Source of the DNA: Podospora pseudocomata
Taxonomy: Eukaryota > Ascomycota > Sordariomycetes > Sordariales > Podosporaceae
Reading direction: 5' to 3'
NCBI RefSeq assembly: GCF_035222375.1
Contig: NW_026946364.1
Span: 186,001 to 250,000, forward strand
Length of the DNA: 64,000 bases
This document shows positions 1 to 10,155 of the stretch, one piece after another; position 1 is the stretch's first letter, and each line of letters opens with the position of its first letter. A program made the translations under genes and the position numbers. Below the pieces are notes generated by a model, which saw nothing but the letters and a program-made list of their open reading frames with translations, ran no database searches and was not told where the DNA came from.

Positions 1-3000
1 TCATACTCTTTCTGACCAAAGAAGCCGGAGCCCACACGCGGCCTTTCTTGCCACGAATGTCAACAAAGCGTACCCCATCTGAACTGAAGCAGAGACCACG
101 GACAGCCTGGTCTAATGGGTGATTTGTGCGGTAGATGGGTACTAGAGTAGTGATAGCGCCATGGTGATCACGCTCGAATTCGAAAATTTCGACAGTCCCC
201 TGATTGGTCCCCGCCCCGGGGCGTCTTCCATCTGGAGAGCAGGCGAGACTTTGGGCATGGACCTGAGGCCGACGGAGATGCAGTTCTTGCGTTAAGTAGT
301 CAAAGACAGAGACTACCGTCCTCAAAGGCTGCCATTAGGGTACGAAATTCCGGGTCAGGGTTGAAGATGAGGTCATTGACTCCCTTGCTGTCGAATTTGG
401 TGGCGCAAATACTAACCAGACGGAACTCGAAGATGCTCAGGATGAGAACTGGATGTGAACGATAGCCGACAGCGACAAATACCTCGTCAGAGGTAACGAG
501 AAATGCTGCTTGAGATGGGGCTTGTGTCGGAATGATCGTGTGCGGAAAGGAGTTTGGTCTGTAGTCACTACGGTTGTCCGGATGATTCCAGCAAATCGTG
601 TCAAACTCCTGTGTTTGTAGCTTCCTGCGATAGGGTAGGTCAGCGGTAAGCACACATTGGAGAGATAGGACGCTCGGTCACACACCATTTTGTGAGGACA
701 CTAGATTGGTGTGCCAATACGATCTCTTCGACACCGAGAAATATCATGGCCAGCGGTGGTGACATCATCGAAATTGTATGTCTCAAGGATCCCGACTGGG
801 GATCCTAAATCACAAGGTGTTTCGCGCCGCAAGTAGCCAAAAGGGCGTCATCAAGGCTGAATGCCAATTTCTGGGCACGTTCAGGATGGCTCAAATAGCG
901 AAGGCAGTGAAGAGACACCGGATCGTATAGCAATAACTGACCAGTTGCCAGACCAACGGCGAAATAACGCTCACCATGAGTCACGGTTGTCGCAGGACCA
1001 CTTCGGAAGTCTATTGGAGTAAGACAATTGTCCCATGTCCCAGGTAGTACTCCTTGTACGGTAAGTCCTCTAGGAGCTCGCTGGTGGCTTGAATTTTTTT
1101 TTTGGAGATCTTTCTTGCAATGAATGAGCCAAAGGGGCACATAGGTAGAGCCAGCAAGTATATTGACGAGGGACATGTCAACAGCTGAGGGCGAAACTTG
1201 GCGGCCACACGGATGAGGTCAATCACCCAACCATCCACAAGTTGAATAGTAGGGTTGGCGGACGGTCCGTCTCTCGTTCTTCTACCAATATATTCCCGTA
1301 AATTTGTGGCTGTCTGAGCGATCACGGCCAGGTCTCCGGCTGCTGAGACATGTTCGATCCATTCTAGGACAGTGTTGCTCCGTAGAAACTCGCAGAGAGC
1401 GTCCGTGAGGTAGTCGTCAGATGATGCGGACAGGAAAACATAATTGGAGAAGAAGCGGCATGCGTAGCTAACCATAGAGGGGTCCAATGGCTGTGGTCTC
1501 GCTGCAAACTTTCCGAGTCCCACCGAACCCCCAATCGCTGACTGCTTCTCCGTAACTCTGGACTTGAGCACACTAGTGGAGATATATTTGAGAAGCAACG
1601 TACCAAGCAAGATATGCTCTTGTTCTTTGTTGATAAGCAATTGTTCGTCGACATTTGGTGTCAGTAGGAACTCTCGTACGGTTTCGTATATCATCTTCAC
1701 TGTGCTGTTACTGTCAATGAATACGAGCTGTGCGCAGAGGTCCGGTACGGCTTTTCATGCATTCTGCAGAGTTTGCCCTACATCCAGCTTGACAGCACAT
1801 CGTTGCTCCTGCAAAGTGAGTGGGCGGGATGAGAGTGTAACCCAAGTCAAGATGGACTTTGCAAGGGTAGCTTTTCGTTTCTTGAAAGTAATGGATTCCG
1901 TCATTCGACGATAGAAGGCGAACAGGTCGGCAGGCACCTCTTCCAACACACCTCCATGATCTCATCCTACCAGACATCCTCAAACTCTTGTACGACCAGT
2001 CGTGTCCAAAGAAAAGAGCCCCGGGATTTGGCAAATATCTTCTCACACATGCGCTCGCGGTCTTGGGGGTTGTCTGGCCTACCCAGCTCTTTTAGTCGCG
2101 TGTCCAGAAAAAGGTGCATGTCCTCGACAGTGTCCGTATCCGATAGCTTCTCTATCGTTGCCTTCTTCCGTCCTAGAGAGAGCAAGCCACGCTCAATGTC
2201 TTCCAAAAGTCGACTGGTAGTAAAAAGGTGAAGATCGTGGGGTATAGTGGCAAGAAACTTCTTGGAAAATAGGGAACAAAAACATGAAAATTCGTCCGCA
2301 CCATCGATCACCCAAGAGTGGCTTGCCATCGACGGTATTTTGAACAGGTAGCCGTAAAGATGCGGCGCCAAACCACAGCTTCATCGGTCTTGTCCCAAGG
2401 CATATCGTCCTGGGCGAGCTTGAGCAAAGCGTCCCGAACAAGGTTGGCCTGGAGCGCCATCTGATAGGCCAAGGATAGGAAACATTCACCCAAGGTAGAG
2501 TTGCCAGTCTTTGAGTGTCGAGAAATGAAATAGCTGCAGAATGCATTGGGAGATTTGAGCTGTTCAATGATATGACAGGCAAGGATCGTCTTCCCTACGC
2601 CCGGTCTTCCCGTGAGCCAAAGAATCCCTGGGGCAGTGCCCGCCTTCCAGGCTGTGTAGGGTGGCCGACTGGTGAATCATTGGCATGACCCCGGCTGCTT
2701 GAGGACCTGCAGAGTTGCCAAGTCGGTCTCGAAGGAGTCTCCAGTTCCTAGAAAAGAGCGAAGGAGTGCAGCTGCTGTGGCATCGGACAGAGATGGAGCA
2801 CTACTCAGCTGCAGGATAGGTTCAGACAGGGAGGATGGCTGCGGTGGCGGAGTCTCGGGCCGAGATGACCGTATTGCATCGACAGCTGTGAGAAGAGCAT
2901 TTCGCAGCATCTTGTAGTTTGGGTCCGAGGGGCTGTCGAACTTGCAGACATGGCGGTGGTCAGCGTCCATTGCCGCAATTCTCCTCCTTGTGGAAACCGA

Positions 3001-3100
3001 GGGTTGCTGAGTGCCGCTCCACAACAATTTGATTCATGGCGCTCTTGGCAAGAAGGGTTTCGTAAAAAGACCAAAGACGAAGATCGGAGGCAATGATAAA
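1..3100 (-). pseudogene. Decayed NLR receptor: hydrolase-NACHT-WD40, truncated
   Basis: Reading from about 3100 downward, the strand encodes the end of a SesB-like alpha/beta hydrolase (ends in ADHRHVCKF near 2960), a NACHT domain with Walker A GRPGVGKT (about 2590-2620) and Walker B-like VIDGADE (about 2310), a helical linker, and WD40-like blades to the window edge. Intact relatives are fungal nonself-recognition receptors. The frame is broken many times: stops at 2677, 1967, 1755 and 805, and frame changes near 2965, 2350, 1945, in a ten-T run at 1094-1103, near 650-700 and near 303. Two stops (2677, 805) replace a tryptophan expected in the family, as a G-to-A change would. The hydrolase part ends where repeats begin. 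The 3' end lies beyond base 1. Non-functional by inspection; the family assignment is firm, the exact subfamily is not. Confidence 0.85.
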
Positions 3101-3242
3101 CCCCAGGTTTTTAACCTTTCGGATAATAATAACTTTTCTGGAACCGGAAAGGGGTGGTACCCGAGGTGCTGGACACCTCAGCCAATCATTGGGCCAGGGA
3201 TATGGAAAGACCCATAAGCCCCCATACGACCAATCAGGAGGT

Positions 3243-3400
3243 GCTCAGTCTGATCAGTGGCCAAGACCACTGAGCACATCGATCATGAAAGGTTGCTCAG
3301 TCTGCTCAGCCGCCAAGACCACTGAGCACACTGAGCACATCGATCATGAAAGGTTGCTCAGTCTGCCCAGCCGCCAAGACCACTGAGCACACTGAGCAAG
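3243..3400. repeat. Minisatellite, three imperfect units
   Basis: Three head-to-tail units begin with GCTCAGTCTG at 3243, 3295 and 3356, giving spacings of 52 and 61 bases. The longer units carry an extra ACTGAGCAC. Each unit also contains short inverted parts (GCTCAGT and ACTGAGC), so single units could fold back on themselves. It lies between the broken receptor and the LTR-like sequences. Confidence 0.9.
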
Positions 3401-3665
3401 GTACAAAGATACTTCAGAAACATATGTAGATAGCTTCACATAAATAGGGGGCAGTGCCCGGCGCTCCCCATGTCGAGGAATCTGATTCCTCATGCAAGCA
3501 ATCAAGTTCATTTGTCTACAATCTACTCTCAGTAGCTCTTTGTTAGAACGACCTGTTGTTGACAGTGAACCCCATGTCTGAGACGCTTGTCACAACCTTC
3601 GATCATCCTGTTATATTCACCTCCGGCGTACTGCCTTGCAGTCTGTATCCACTCCCGGTGCAGGT

Positions 3666-3971
3666 TGTAACACAAGGCTGCAGGGTCAGAGGGGGCTCAC
3701 TGCTTGGCAAAGGTGAGCCGGATCACCACCGACCGCTGGTGAGCGGGAGTGATCCAGGTACGGAGGTACTTAGGGATTTAAGGTCTATATATACGGAGGA
3801 ACTAGATAGCTCGTAGATAGTTCCGCAGTATGCAATTCAGATTGTATTCACGGTATCTTGTGTTTGCATTGAGCCATCTTGTTGTGCACTGTTTAGCTGC
3901 ACCGAACCAATTGTCAGAAGTTACCTTCAACCTGTATCCCTTTCAGAGGTTCTGTACAGGGGTTCGTCATA
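3666..3971 (-). mobile_element. Diverged LTR-like sequence, copy 1
   Basis: Read on the minus strand, this begins TATGACGAACCCC and ends GTGTTACA, the kind of TG...CA border seen in fungal LTRs, with the first G apparently mutated to A. A TATATATAG box lies inside (plus 3784-3793). The same order of blocks is found in the opposite direction from 4341, with about 70-80 percent identity by eye over about 200 bases. No coding remnant, target duplication or primer-binding site could be recognised. Most likely a solo LTR or a fragment; the borders are approximate. Confidence 0.55.
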
Positions 3972-4340
3972 CCTCAGAGGCAATACAATGGCTTGAAATC
4001 AACAGTGTCCACTGAGGTCTGGGAACACGGTAACCGGAGTGGAACTCGGCTCCTTTGAAGCAATCCGAAGTCCCGGGAGGCCGGGCACCAAGGCTAGTGC
4101 TCTGCAACGGTGAAACGGTAGTGCAACGTGGCCTGAAACCTTATCTTAAACCACGCACTTAGCGGATGTTCGGACTCGAGGTTGGAGAGAGTTGTGGTGC
4201 GCGATCGACAGACCGAAAGCCTGTATAAGACTTCTGCTTCAGACTTTGTTCACTGCGATATTTCTTAGTCTTTAAGTTCAATCAACATACTGGTTCACCA
4301 CATATTTTCTGTGCCTCACAAACTTACATAACAGTGATCA

Positions 4341-4790
4341 TGTGACGAACCCCTATTCAGAACCTCTGAAAGGGATACTGGTTGAAGGCACTTCTGAACA
4401 ATCCTGGTTCGGTACAGGTAAACAGTGTACAACAATGGCTGTCTCAATCACAATAGTCTGAATACCAACGATTGTGACTTGTATTGCATACTGCGGAACT
4501 GTCTATCTACACCAGCCAGTTCCTCCGTATATATAGACCTTGGGACCGTGAAGTGCTAACCCTGCTATGGCCCCGATCACTCCTAGCACATTGCATCCTG
4601 CAGAGTGCTCGTCGTGCTATGCCTTCGATCACCCCGAGCATCTTGCATCCTGCAGAGTGCTCGTGGGTCTTTGCGCCATAGCACTTCTGACCAGCCCCAA
4701 TTGGCTGTCTCCTGACTTTCCTAATGATTGGCTGGGGACGTCCTGCGCCCCACATACTGTGCGACCTGCCGTTGGGTTAACTGTGACAGA
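4341..4790 (+). mobile_element. Diverged LTR-like sequence, copy 2, inverted
   Basis: Begins TGTGACGAACCCC and carries the same blocks as the copy at 3666-3971 in the opposite orientation, including TATATATAG near 4530. It is longer because of a 52-base tandem duplication at 4564-4667. The end is tentatively set at the TGTGACA near 4784-4790. The two copies flank about 370 bases of unrecognised sequence, so this may be two solo LTRs or a foldback-type arrangement. No reverse transcriptase or integrase is visible nearby. Confidence 0.5.
4564..4667. repeat. 52-base tandem duplication
   Basis: Two near-identical 52-base units start with GCTATG at 4564 and 4616 and share the core GCATCCTGCAGAGTGCTCGT. 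The duplication lies inside the second LTR-like sequence and explains most of its extra length over the first copy. Confidence 0.9.
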
Positions 4791-4959
4791 TCACCTTCTA
4801 TATATTGTAGGGCGCCGTCTCTGCAATCCTTCTTCTTTCAGTGCCTCCGCTACTGTCGAATACTGCAATCAAAGTCTTCTTCGCTCTCAGTGTACTGCGT
4901 CGATAGTTATTCGGGCCCGAATTCCGCAGGCATCGATAGTACCCCTTTCGACATTTATT

Positions 4960-5110
4960 AAAATAATATTAAATAAATTTTATTGTTCATATTCTTATAA
5001 AATAACGTGGGCCTAGGTTTATAGGTTTTTATTTCCTAGTAAATTAGTTTATCAAGGCCTGTATCTCTCTTTTAGGGCCTATTTACTATCCTTTACGGCC
5101 TCTTTAACTA
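4960..5110. repeat. AT-rich block, possibly a RIP-decayed repeat
   Basis: This short stretch is strongly AT-rich and rich in TA steps (AATAATATTAAATAAATTTT and similar), unlike its surroundings. In moulds with repeat-induced point mutation such blocks are usually old transposon remnants. No frame or terminal repeat can be recognised, so the origin is inferred from composition alone. From 5110 to 5440 I see nothing I can name; a 61-codon open frame at 5228-5413 has no recognisable similarity. Confidence 0.4.
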
Positions 5111-5443
5111 TCTATCGATGTATAGGTCAGTGGCTTTATATACCACAAGCGGTTTTCAGGCCCATTGTCTGCTGTCTCTGTTGTATCTGCTGCACCCCCG
5201 AACATGTTGCTGATGGTGAGGCAGTGATTGTTGTTGGCGCAGATCACAGAGCTAATGAAAGCTGTCAAAAATGGATATCTGGTCCCTTTTTCAGACTCAC
5301 ATGCAGACTGCATCACAAAAGCGCCAACTCAATTTCGTGAAATGCGCTTGAAACATTACGCAGTACACAAATACATCAACCACACGTGGCACAACCTCCT
5401 TCAACACGTCTGAAATCAAGAATCGCAAGAGCATGGAACCTTC

Positions 5444-6606
5444 TTACTCTGTGCCTTTGGTGATTCCATCATGGAACTTTTCTACCAGCCGTTGGATTTC
5501 GTCAATGGCCCTGTTATGGCTGTCAGCGGGCTTTCCCTTGGTTGCTTCGGAAGGAGATACATACATCTGAACATACTCCTCCTGGGTTGAGAAGAGTGCC
5601 GCAGCGTGCAAGTCGAATCGTCTGTTGGAGTAGTCTTCCGTTAGTAACCGCGGCCCTTATTCTGTCAACGCATTCCAATACAAGAAAAGATAAAAGACCT
5701 TACAGAGCATACAGAGCGTTCCTAGAATCGTAATCCTCGGCGGGTTCAGCCTTTGGCACATGTGAATGGTACTCGTCAAAGTACAAACGAGTGAACTGGT
5801 TCCTTGCCGGCCGCCAGTTGCCCAGTTCATACTCATAGTGAGCCCAAAATGCAGCGGGATCATACACGATTCCTTCTTCTGTCTCTTCGTTGACAATACT
5901 GGCATTCCCACACCATAGATCACCATGAACCAGAGACGGTATTATGGTGCGACCACTCGTCTCCAGTGGGGGCAACAGTCGTGGAATTACCTTGTCGAAG
6001 AGGTCAGGGAGCAGAGAGTCCAGCTCGTCATGGGGACCTGCCCGGTCTTTACGGACTTGAAGAACATTTCGTAGTCCATTGGCAAAAGATTGCTCCCAAC
6101 TGTTGTGCCAAGTGCTATCCTGGGGCAAGTCTCCGTTGTACGTAGTACAATGGAAGCCAAACTTTCCTTCGGGAGAACTACCGCTCGAATACAGCCGCGC
6201 AAGCTTCTCGCAAAATGACACAGGCTCAGGCACGCCATCCGTAAAGTCATAGAATTTGCAAAGGTAGAAATGAGAATCTTCCTGAGTTTTGAGACTGCCC
6301 CAAGCGATGGGTAGTGGACAGAAATCAGGCGTGATAGCAAAGATGGCCGATGTGCCCAATGCTTCGCGGCCGTGAGTTCCAACAGAAACCTGATCTTTCT
6401 GACTAGCTACGATGCGAGAGATCAGTAGTTGTTTGCGAACTTTTAAGCTTCACCTTCATGAAGTAGCTCTCCTTGTTGCCGTTCGTCGTAAGAGTATCAA
6501 CGCGGAGAGCTTTGGCCCAGGCCGATTCTCCATGGTGGCTGACATTGACTATCTCAGCGACATTGGGAAGGACTGGATGAGACGCATTAGAGACATAGCG
6601 CAACAT
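5444..6606 (-). CDS. Ketosamine-3-kinase / fructosamine kinase family protein
   Basis: A 338-residue protein from three exons: 6454-6606, 5704-6389 and 5444-5621 (introns 64 and 82 bases; the second has a TTACTAAC branch). Members of this family phosphorylate sugar adducts (ketosamines) on proteins and small amines, a deglycation step, in the cytosol. Visible motifs are the N-lobe GESAW segment, the catalytic-loop HGDLWCGN (about 206-213) with Asp208 and Asn213, and the metal-binding-type DPAA (about 228). Total length fits the family. The start is the first ATG before the conserved NVSHHGESAW block; no earlier in-frame ATG is seen. The gene is transcribed away from the aldo-keto reductase stump at 6793. 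The true substrate cannot be told from sequence. Confidence 0.85.
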
Positions 6607-6792
6607 TGGATGAAATGCCCAACGAACCGTCCAAAACAGCTCGGTCCAGCTGAAAAACTGCACCTTCGTCCCCTCTCACAAAAGCTTCGCTTTCCATGGG
6701 CAGACGGAATAAAAGACAACAAAACTTCGAGTTGAGAGATTGAGACAAGCCCCACGAAGAAGACAAATTGCTCAATAATCAGGTCTTTGTGA

Positions 6793-7101
6793 AATATCGT
6801 GCAGCCGAAGAGGGGTCGGGTTGTTGAAGTTGCAAAGCAGGCAGGGGTAACCCCGGCCCAGGTTTGTCTGTCATGGGCCGTCCAGCGAGGGATACCAATC
6901 GTTCCCAAGTCTGTTCAACGGGCTCATCTGGAACAAAATCTCCATCTCACAAGGATGCCCGATGATCTATTCAAAATCGTTGATACAGTTTCATCGGAAA
7001 AAGGCCCGATTCGCTTCCTGGACCCGAGCCGCCACCTCTGCTTCGACATCTTTGACGAAGAGAACGACCAGCCAGTGGAGAATAAGGCGCCCTGGGGCTA
7101 G
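6793..7101 (+). pseudogene. Aldo-keto reductase 3' fragment
   Basis: About 100 codons match the C-terminal third of a fungal aldo-keto reductase: a TPAQVCLSWAVQRG helix, the cofactor-phosphate-binding region around IVPKS, and the family tail with FLDPSRH and FDIFDEE, ending in a normal stop at 7099-7101. The frame is closed by a stop just upstream and no barrel start, catalytic Tyr or Lys region exists between here and the kinase. It is therefore a 5'-truncated relic, probably left by a rearrangement. The tail itself is undamaged, which suggests that the truncation is recent or that a hidden upstream exon was missed. Confidence 0.7.
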
Positions 7102-8477
7102 ATCCATCATGTGTCCGATTGGTGACAGATGACGAGGTCTCGGGAGAGGCCTTCAGCGTACGTGGATGAAAGTCAGCCGCCAGATGCTGAGTGGTTTTTA
7201 ATCTGAAGCCGGGTTGATGCAGTTCGCGAAGCTGGGGCCAGGTTGGGGGTACACGCACCACTTGTTTTCCAGTGCATGTCGATATCAACACTGTGGGAAG
7301 CTGGTACCCCTACTTCGAGCTCCTTGGTCACACCACTGTTGTGAACCATCGCGAAATCAACCGGCGTCACGGACACCGACATATTTGCAGGCACCACTTT
7401 CTATTTGGCAGCTCCTCATTGATGCGCTTTATCCGCGTCCGATCTCGATCCTCCATTCACAGCTCTTTTGCTTTCTTGTTGGACGATTATGAACGATCTT
7501 CCGCCGCCCTCTCCGTCTCCATCTCTACATCGGAATCAAAAGTACTTCGGTAAAATGCAGTTTCATCCACACCTACCTTTCCCCTCATTCCACAGCAGTT
7601 GTATCAAGACGGCGCCCCGCATCAATAGATAGTGTTCACCGTTACAAGTTATCCATTCTCAGTGGGTGCAGGGTTCAAGGGCTTGTGGGAGACTGGAGGT
7701 GAACGTACCCCTGCCCCGGCTCGCTGCAGTTAAGCACATTTGGGCCAATGCAACAGCCTCAAGATATACACTGATAGGAATTGGTCAATCGTCATTATAT
7801 GTCTTCTTCGATGCGTTCCACAGACCGTAGCTCTTTTCCTGACTCGCTGACGCCCAATGTCTCACCGCTTCTGGGCCTTCTTAGCCCCTGCTGCTGCTCG
7901 CCCAAAACGGACAGTCTGCAGGGTCGAACCCCTCAACTCTTGGCTACGAAGACATGCGCTGGCAGGCCAAAATGGCAGGAAATCCCCACCAGGGATAACA
8001 ATCGAGACCAAATCCGTTTCCCATCCGACACGCACACTTGCTAATGCAGACCACCCTGTACCGTACTGTACGATTCTTCACGATCCGATCCGATGTGGCG
8101 CCATGGAGCGGGAGCACGTAGGGGCCGGATGTCGAAAGGCGGGACGTTTTCCGGGACCGATGCGTGGCCAGGCCACTCCAGTGGCTTTGCGGGATCAATC
8201 CGATGGGCTTTTCGGAGTTATTGGTGGATAGGTCTTGCCTCTACTGCGTCTTTCTTGGTGGTTATCTAGAGCGGTCTTCTGTCAACGGGTTTTAGCGGTG
8301 TCGCTTATTGCTTGTCTTGTTGTTCTTCACTCGTCTACTGTAAACCCCTGAACCCCTGAACAAGACCCACTGTTTCCACGACAGCCCAGAACAACATCAA
8401 CACCAGACAAGACATATTAGAGTGCCTCGCCTCGACTAACGAAAGCTAATTTCGACATCGTTCGTTCTCATGCCAAG
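7102..8477. other. Intergenic, no gene recognised
   Basis: Several short open frames exist on both strands (for example 7173-7397 minus and 7857-8231 plus) but none shows a family motif, splice structure or convincing codon bias. The final 200 bases, CT-rich and A-rich before the ATG at 8478, look like a normal fungal promoter and leader. Confidence 0.5.
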
Positions 8478-9524
8478 ATGTATCCCGATAAATCCACCAA
8501 ACAAGGTTTCTCTTCCTCGAGATCATTCCGGCGATCAGGCACCGGATCAGATCTTCAGCCCCTCAACTCGGCTCAGACGGCCGCCCTTATCGTCTTTGGG
8601 GTTCTCATCGGCCTCATAACGACGGGGATAATAATCTGGTGCTGTTGCTGCCGTGGACCAGGCTGGCAGCGCAGATCTAGCTCGAGATCCAGAGTCAAGA
8701 TCATCCGCATGTCTGGGCCACGAGGCGAGAAGGGTGAGAAGGGATCACCAGGACCGATGGGGATGCAAGGGCTACCTGGTCTCCCAGCACCAGCAGTCTT
8801 TCTACCTCTTCCCGCCTCGGCAGCGCCAGTGCCGATTCGCCCTCTGGGGCCAAGGGGGATGCTTCCCGGTGCGCTTCCTGGCATCAACACGGGTGCTGGC
8901 GGGACCACCAAGCAGAGCAGCAGAGAGTGCTCCCCGGAACGCAAACACAATCCCCTCCATATACATCCACCACATCCTCATTCTCGTCCACAACCGAGCA
9001 TACCACCAACACAATATTCTCTACCTCCCCACCTTCAAAAGTTTGCTCAGCCCCTCACCCCAGCGGCACCGTCCGTCTCGCAACTACCATCACAACCATT
9101 ACCGCCATCAAACACCCAAATCCGACCATTGCCATTGCCGTCACAACCACCGCTGCGAATCCAACCCCTCCGCATTCCTCCACCAACCCTTCCTCACCCC
9201 CAGCACCGCTACTACCAACCCAGGCCCCCCATCGCAAAAATAATCAACGACCACGCAGCAGGCGTCACCAGGCCATTGCCGCTAGCCCTCCCAATAGGTC
9301 GCCACGGAATGGTAAATCTTGCCTTGAAGTACCAAGTCCACAGCGAGAAGGGGGCATCCAGTCAGCCGGTATCCTTGAGGGGACTGGAGAGCGGGTACCA
9401 AAGTGCGTATTGTGAGAGTAGTGCCGAGTCTGACGACGGGGGGGAGATGGGATACGAGTCGATGGAGAATTTCGGGAGGGTGGAGGAGGATCGGAGGGGG
9501 AGATGGGCGAGAATGGGGGTGTAG
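8478..9524 (+). CDS. Single-pass membrane protein with collagen-like segment
   Basis: An intronless gene for 348 residues. Residues about 33-55 form one hydrophobic helix ending in four consecutive cysteines (55-58), a likely palmitoylation site. Basic residues follow (QRRSSSRSRVK), which by the positive-inside rule would place the rest in the cytoplasm. Residues 80-103 are eight perfect Gly-X-Y triplets (GPRGEKGEKGSPGPMGMQ, then two GLP), a collagen-type pattern. The remainder is Pro-, Gln- and His-rich and looks disordered, ending in an acidic, Arg-rich tail. There is no signal peptide, so type III (N-out) insertion is likely. I know of no characterised fungal family with this layout and assign no function. 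Gene reality is supported by length and by the ordered TM-Cys-basic-GXY arrangement. Confidence 0.8.
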   Translation: MYPDKSTKQGFSSSRSFRRSGTGSDLQPLNSAQTAALIVFGVLIGLITTGIIIWCCCCRGPGWQRRSSSRSRVKIIRMSGPRGEKGEKGSPGPMGMQGLPGLPAPAVFLPLPASAAPVPIRPLGPRGMLPGALPGINTGAGGTTKQSSRECSPERKHNPLHIHPPHPHSRPQPSIPPTQYSLPPHLQKFAQPLTPAAPSVSQLPSQPLPPSNTQIRPLPLPSQPPLRIQPLRIPPPTLPHPQHRYYQPRPPIAKIINDHAAGVTRPLPLALPIGRHGMVNLALKYQVHSEKGASSQPVSLRGLESGYQSAYCESSAESDDGGEMGYESMENFGRVEEDRRGRWARMGV

Positions 9525-10155
9525 GTGTCTGCATACGGACTGGGTTGGCAGGCGTTTGGGTTGGGTCTATTTTGTTTTGGAGGAATATGATTGCATATCG
9601 GCGTTCGGATCTGGTTTTGGGGTTGGGAATGGGAAGGGTACGGGATTTGGGACATGGCATTATGCATTACAGATTGACAGCATTTTTTGTTTGTTTGAGC
9701 ATTATTCGAGATGGGCCTTGCGGGCGTATATCCCGTTTAGCTGTATAAAGAGACGAAAGCGTCTCTTTGTGATCTATGTAGCTGGGTAGCTGGCTACAAA
9801 ATACAACAAGTAAAACTCTGAGCAACCGCCGCTGACCTTGTCATCTACTTTCCTCGCCCTGTTCATGCCGTGGCTGTGAAGAAACAGCAACCATGGGAAT
9901 CGAATCATGGCTTGTCTCTCCAAGTGGGGTAGAGTCTTCAGGTCCGTCGTCTGTTGCTACGGTAATGTTGGAAGATACTGGGTCTGCGGAGGTGGCTCTA
10001 TGAACCTCCTGAGATGAATGTGGATTTGGCGGTGAGCCAAGCTGGCAAGGAAAATGACGAAAATGTCCTGAAACCATGGAGAACAGACCCGAGTTTGGGA
10101 CAAAGACAGGAATAACTGGTTGAGTCTCAGAATGTGGCTTGTCACTAAAGCTGCT
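9525..10155. other. Intergenic between convergent genes
   Basis: 3' flank of the collagen-like gene and of the NmrA-like gene, which point toward each other. A 78-codon minus-strand frame (9841-10077) begins with ATG but has no recognisable similarity; it may be untranslated 3' sequence. Confidence 0.5.

Noticed and set aside
9841-10077. Possible 78-residue minus-strand gene
   Set aside because: Begins with ATG and is not a shadow, but it has no similarity, no clear promoter and lies just 3' of the NmrA-like gene; more likely untranslated sequence.
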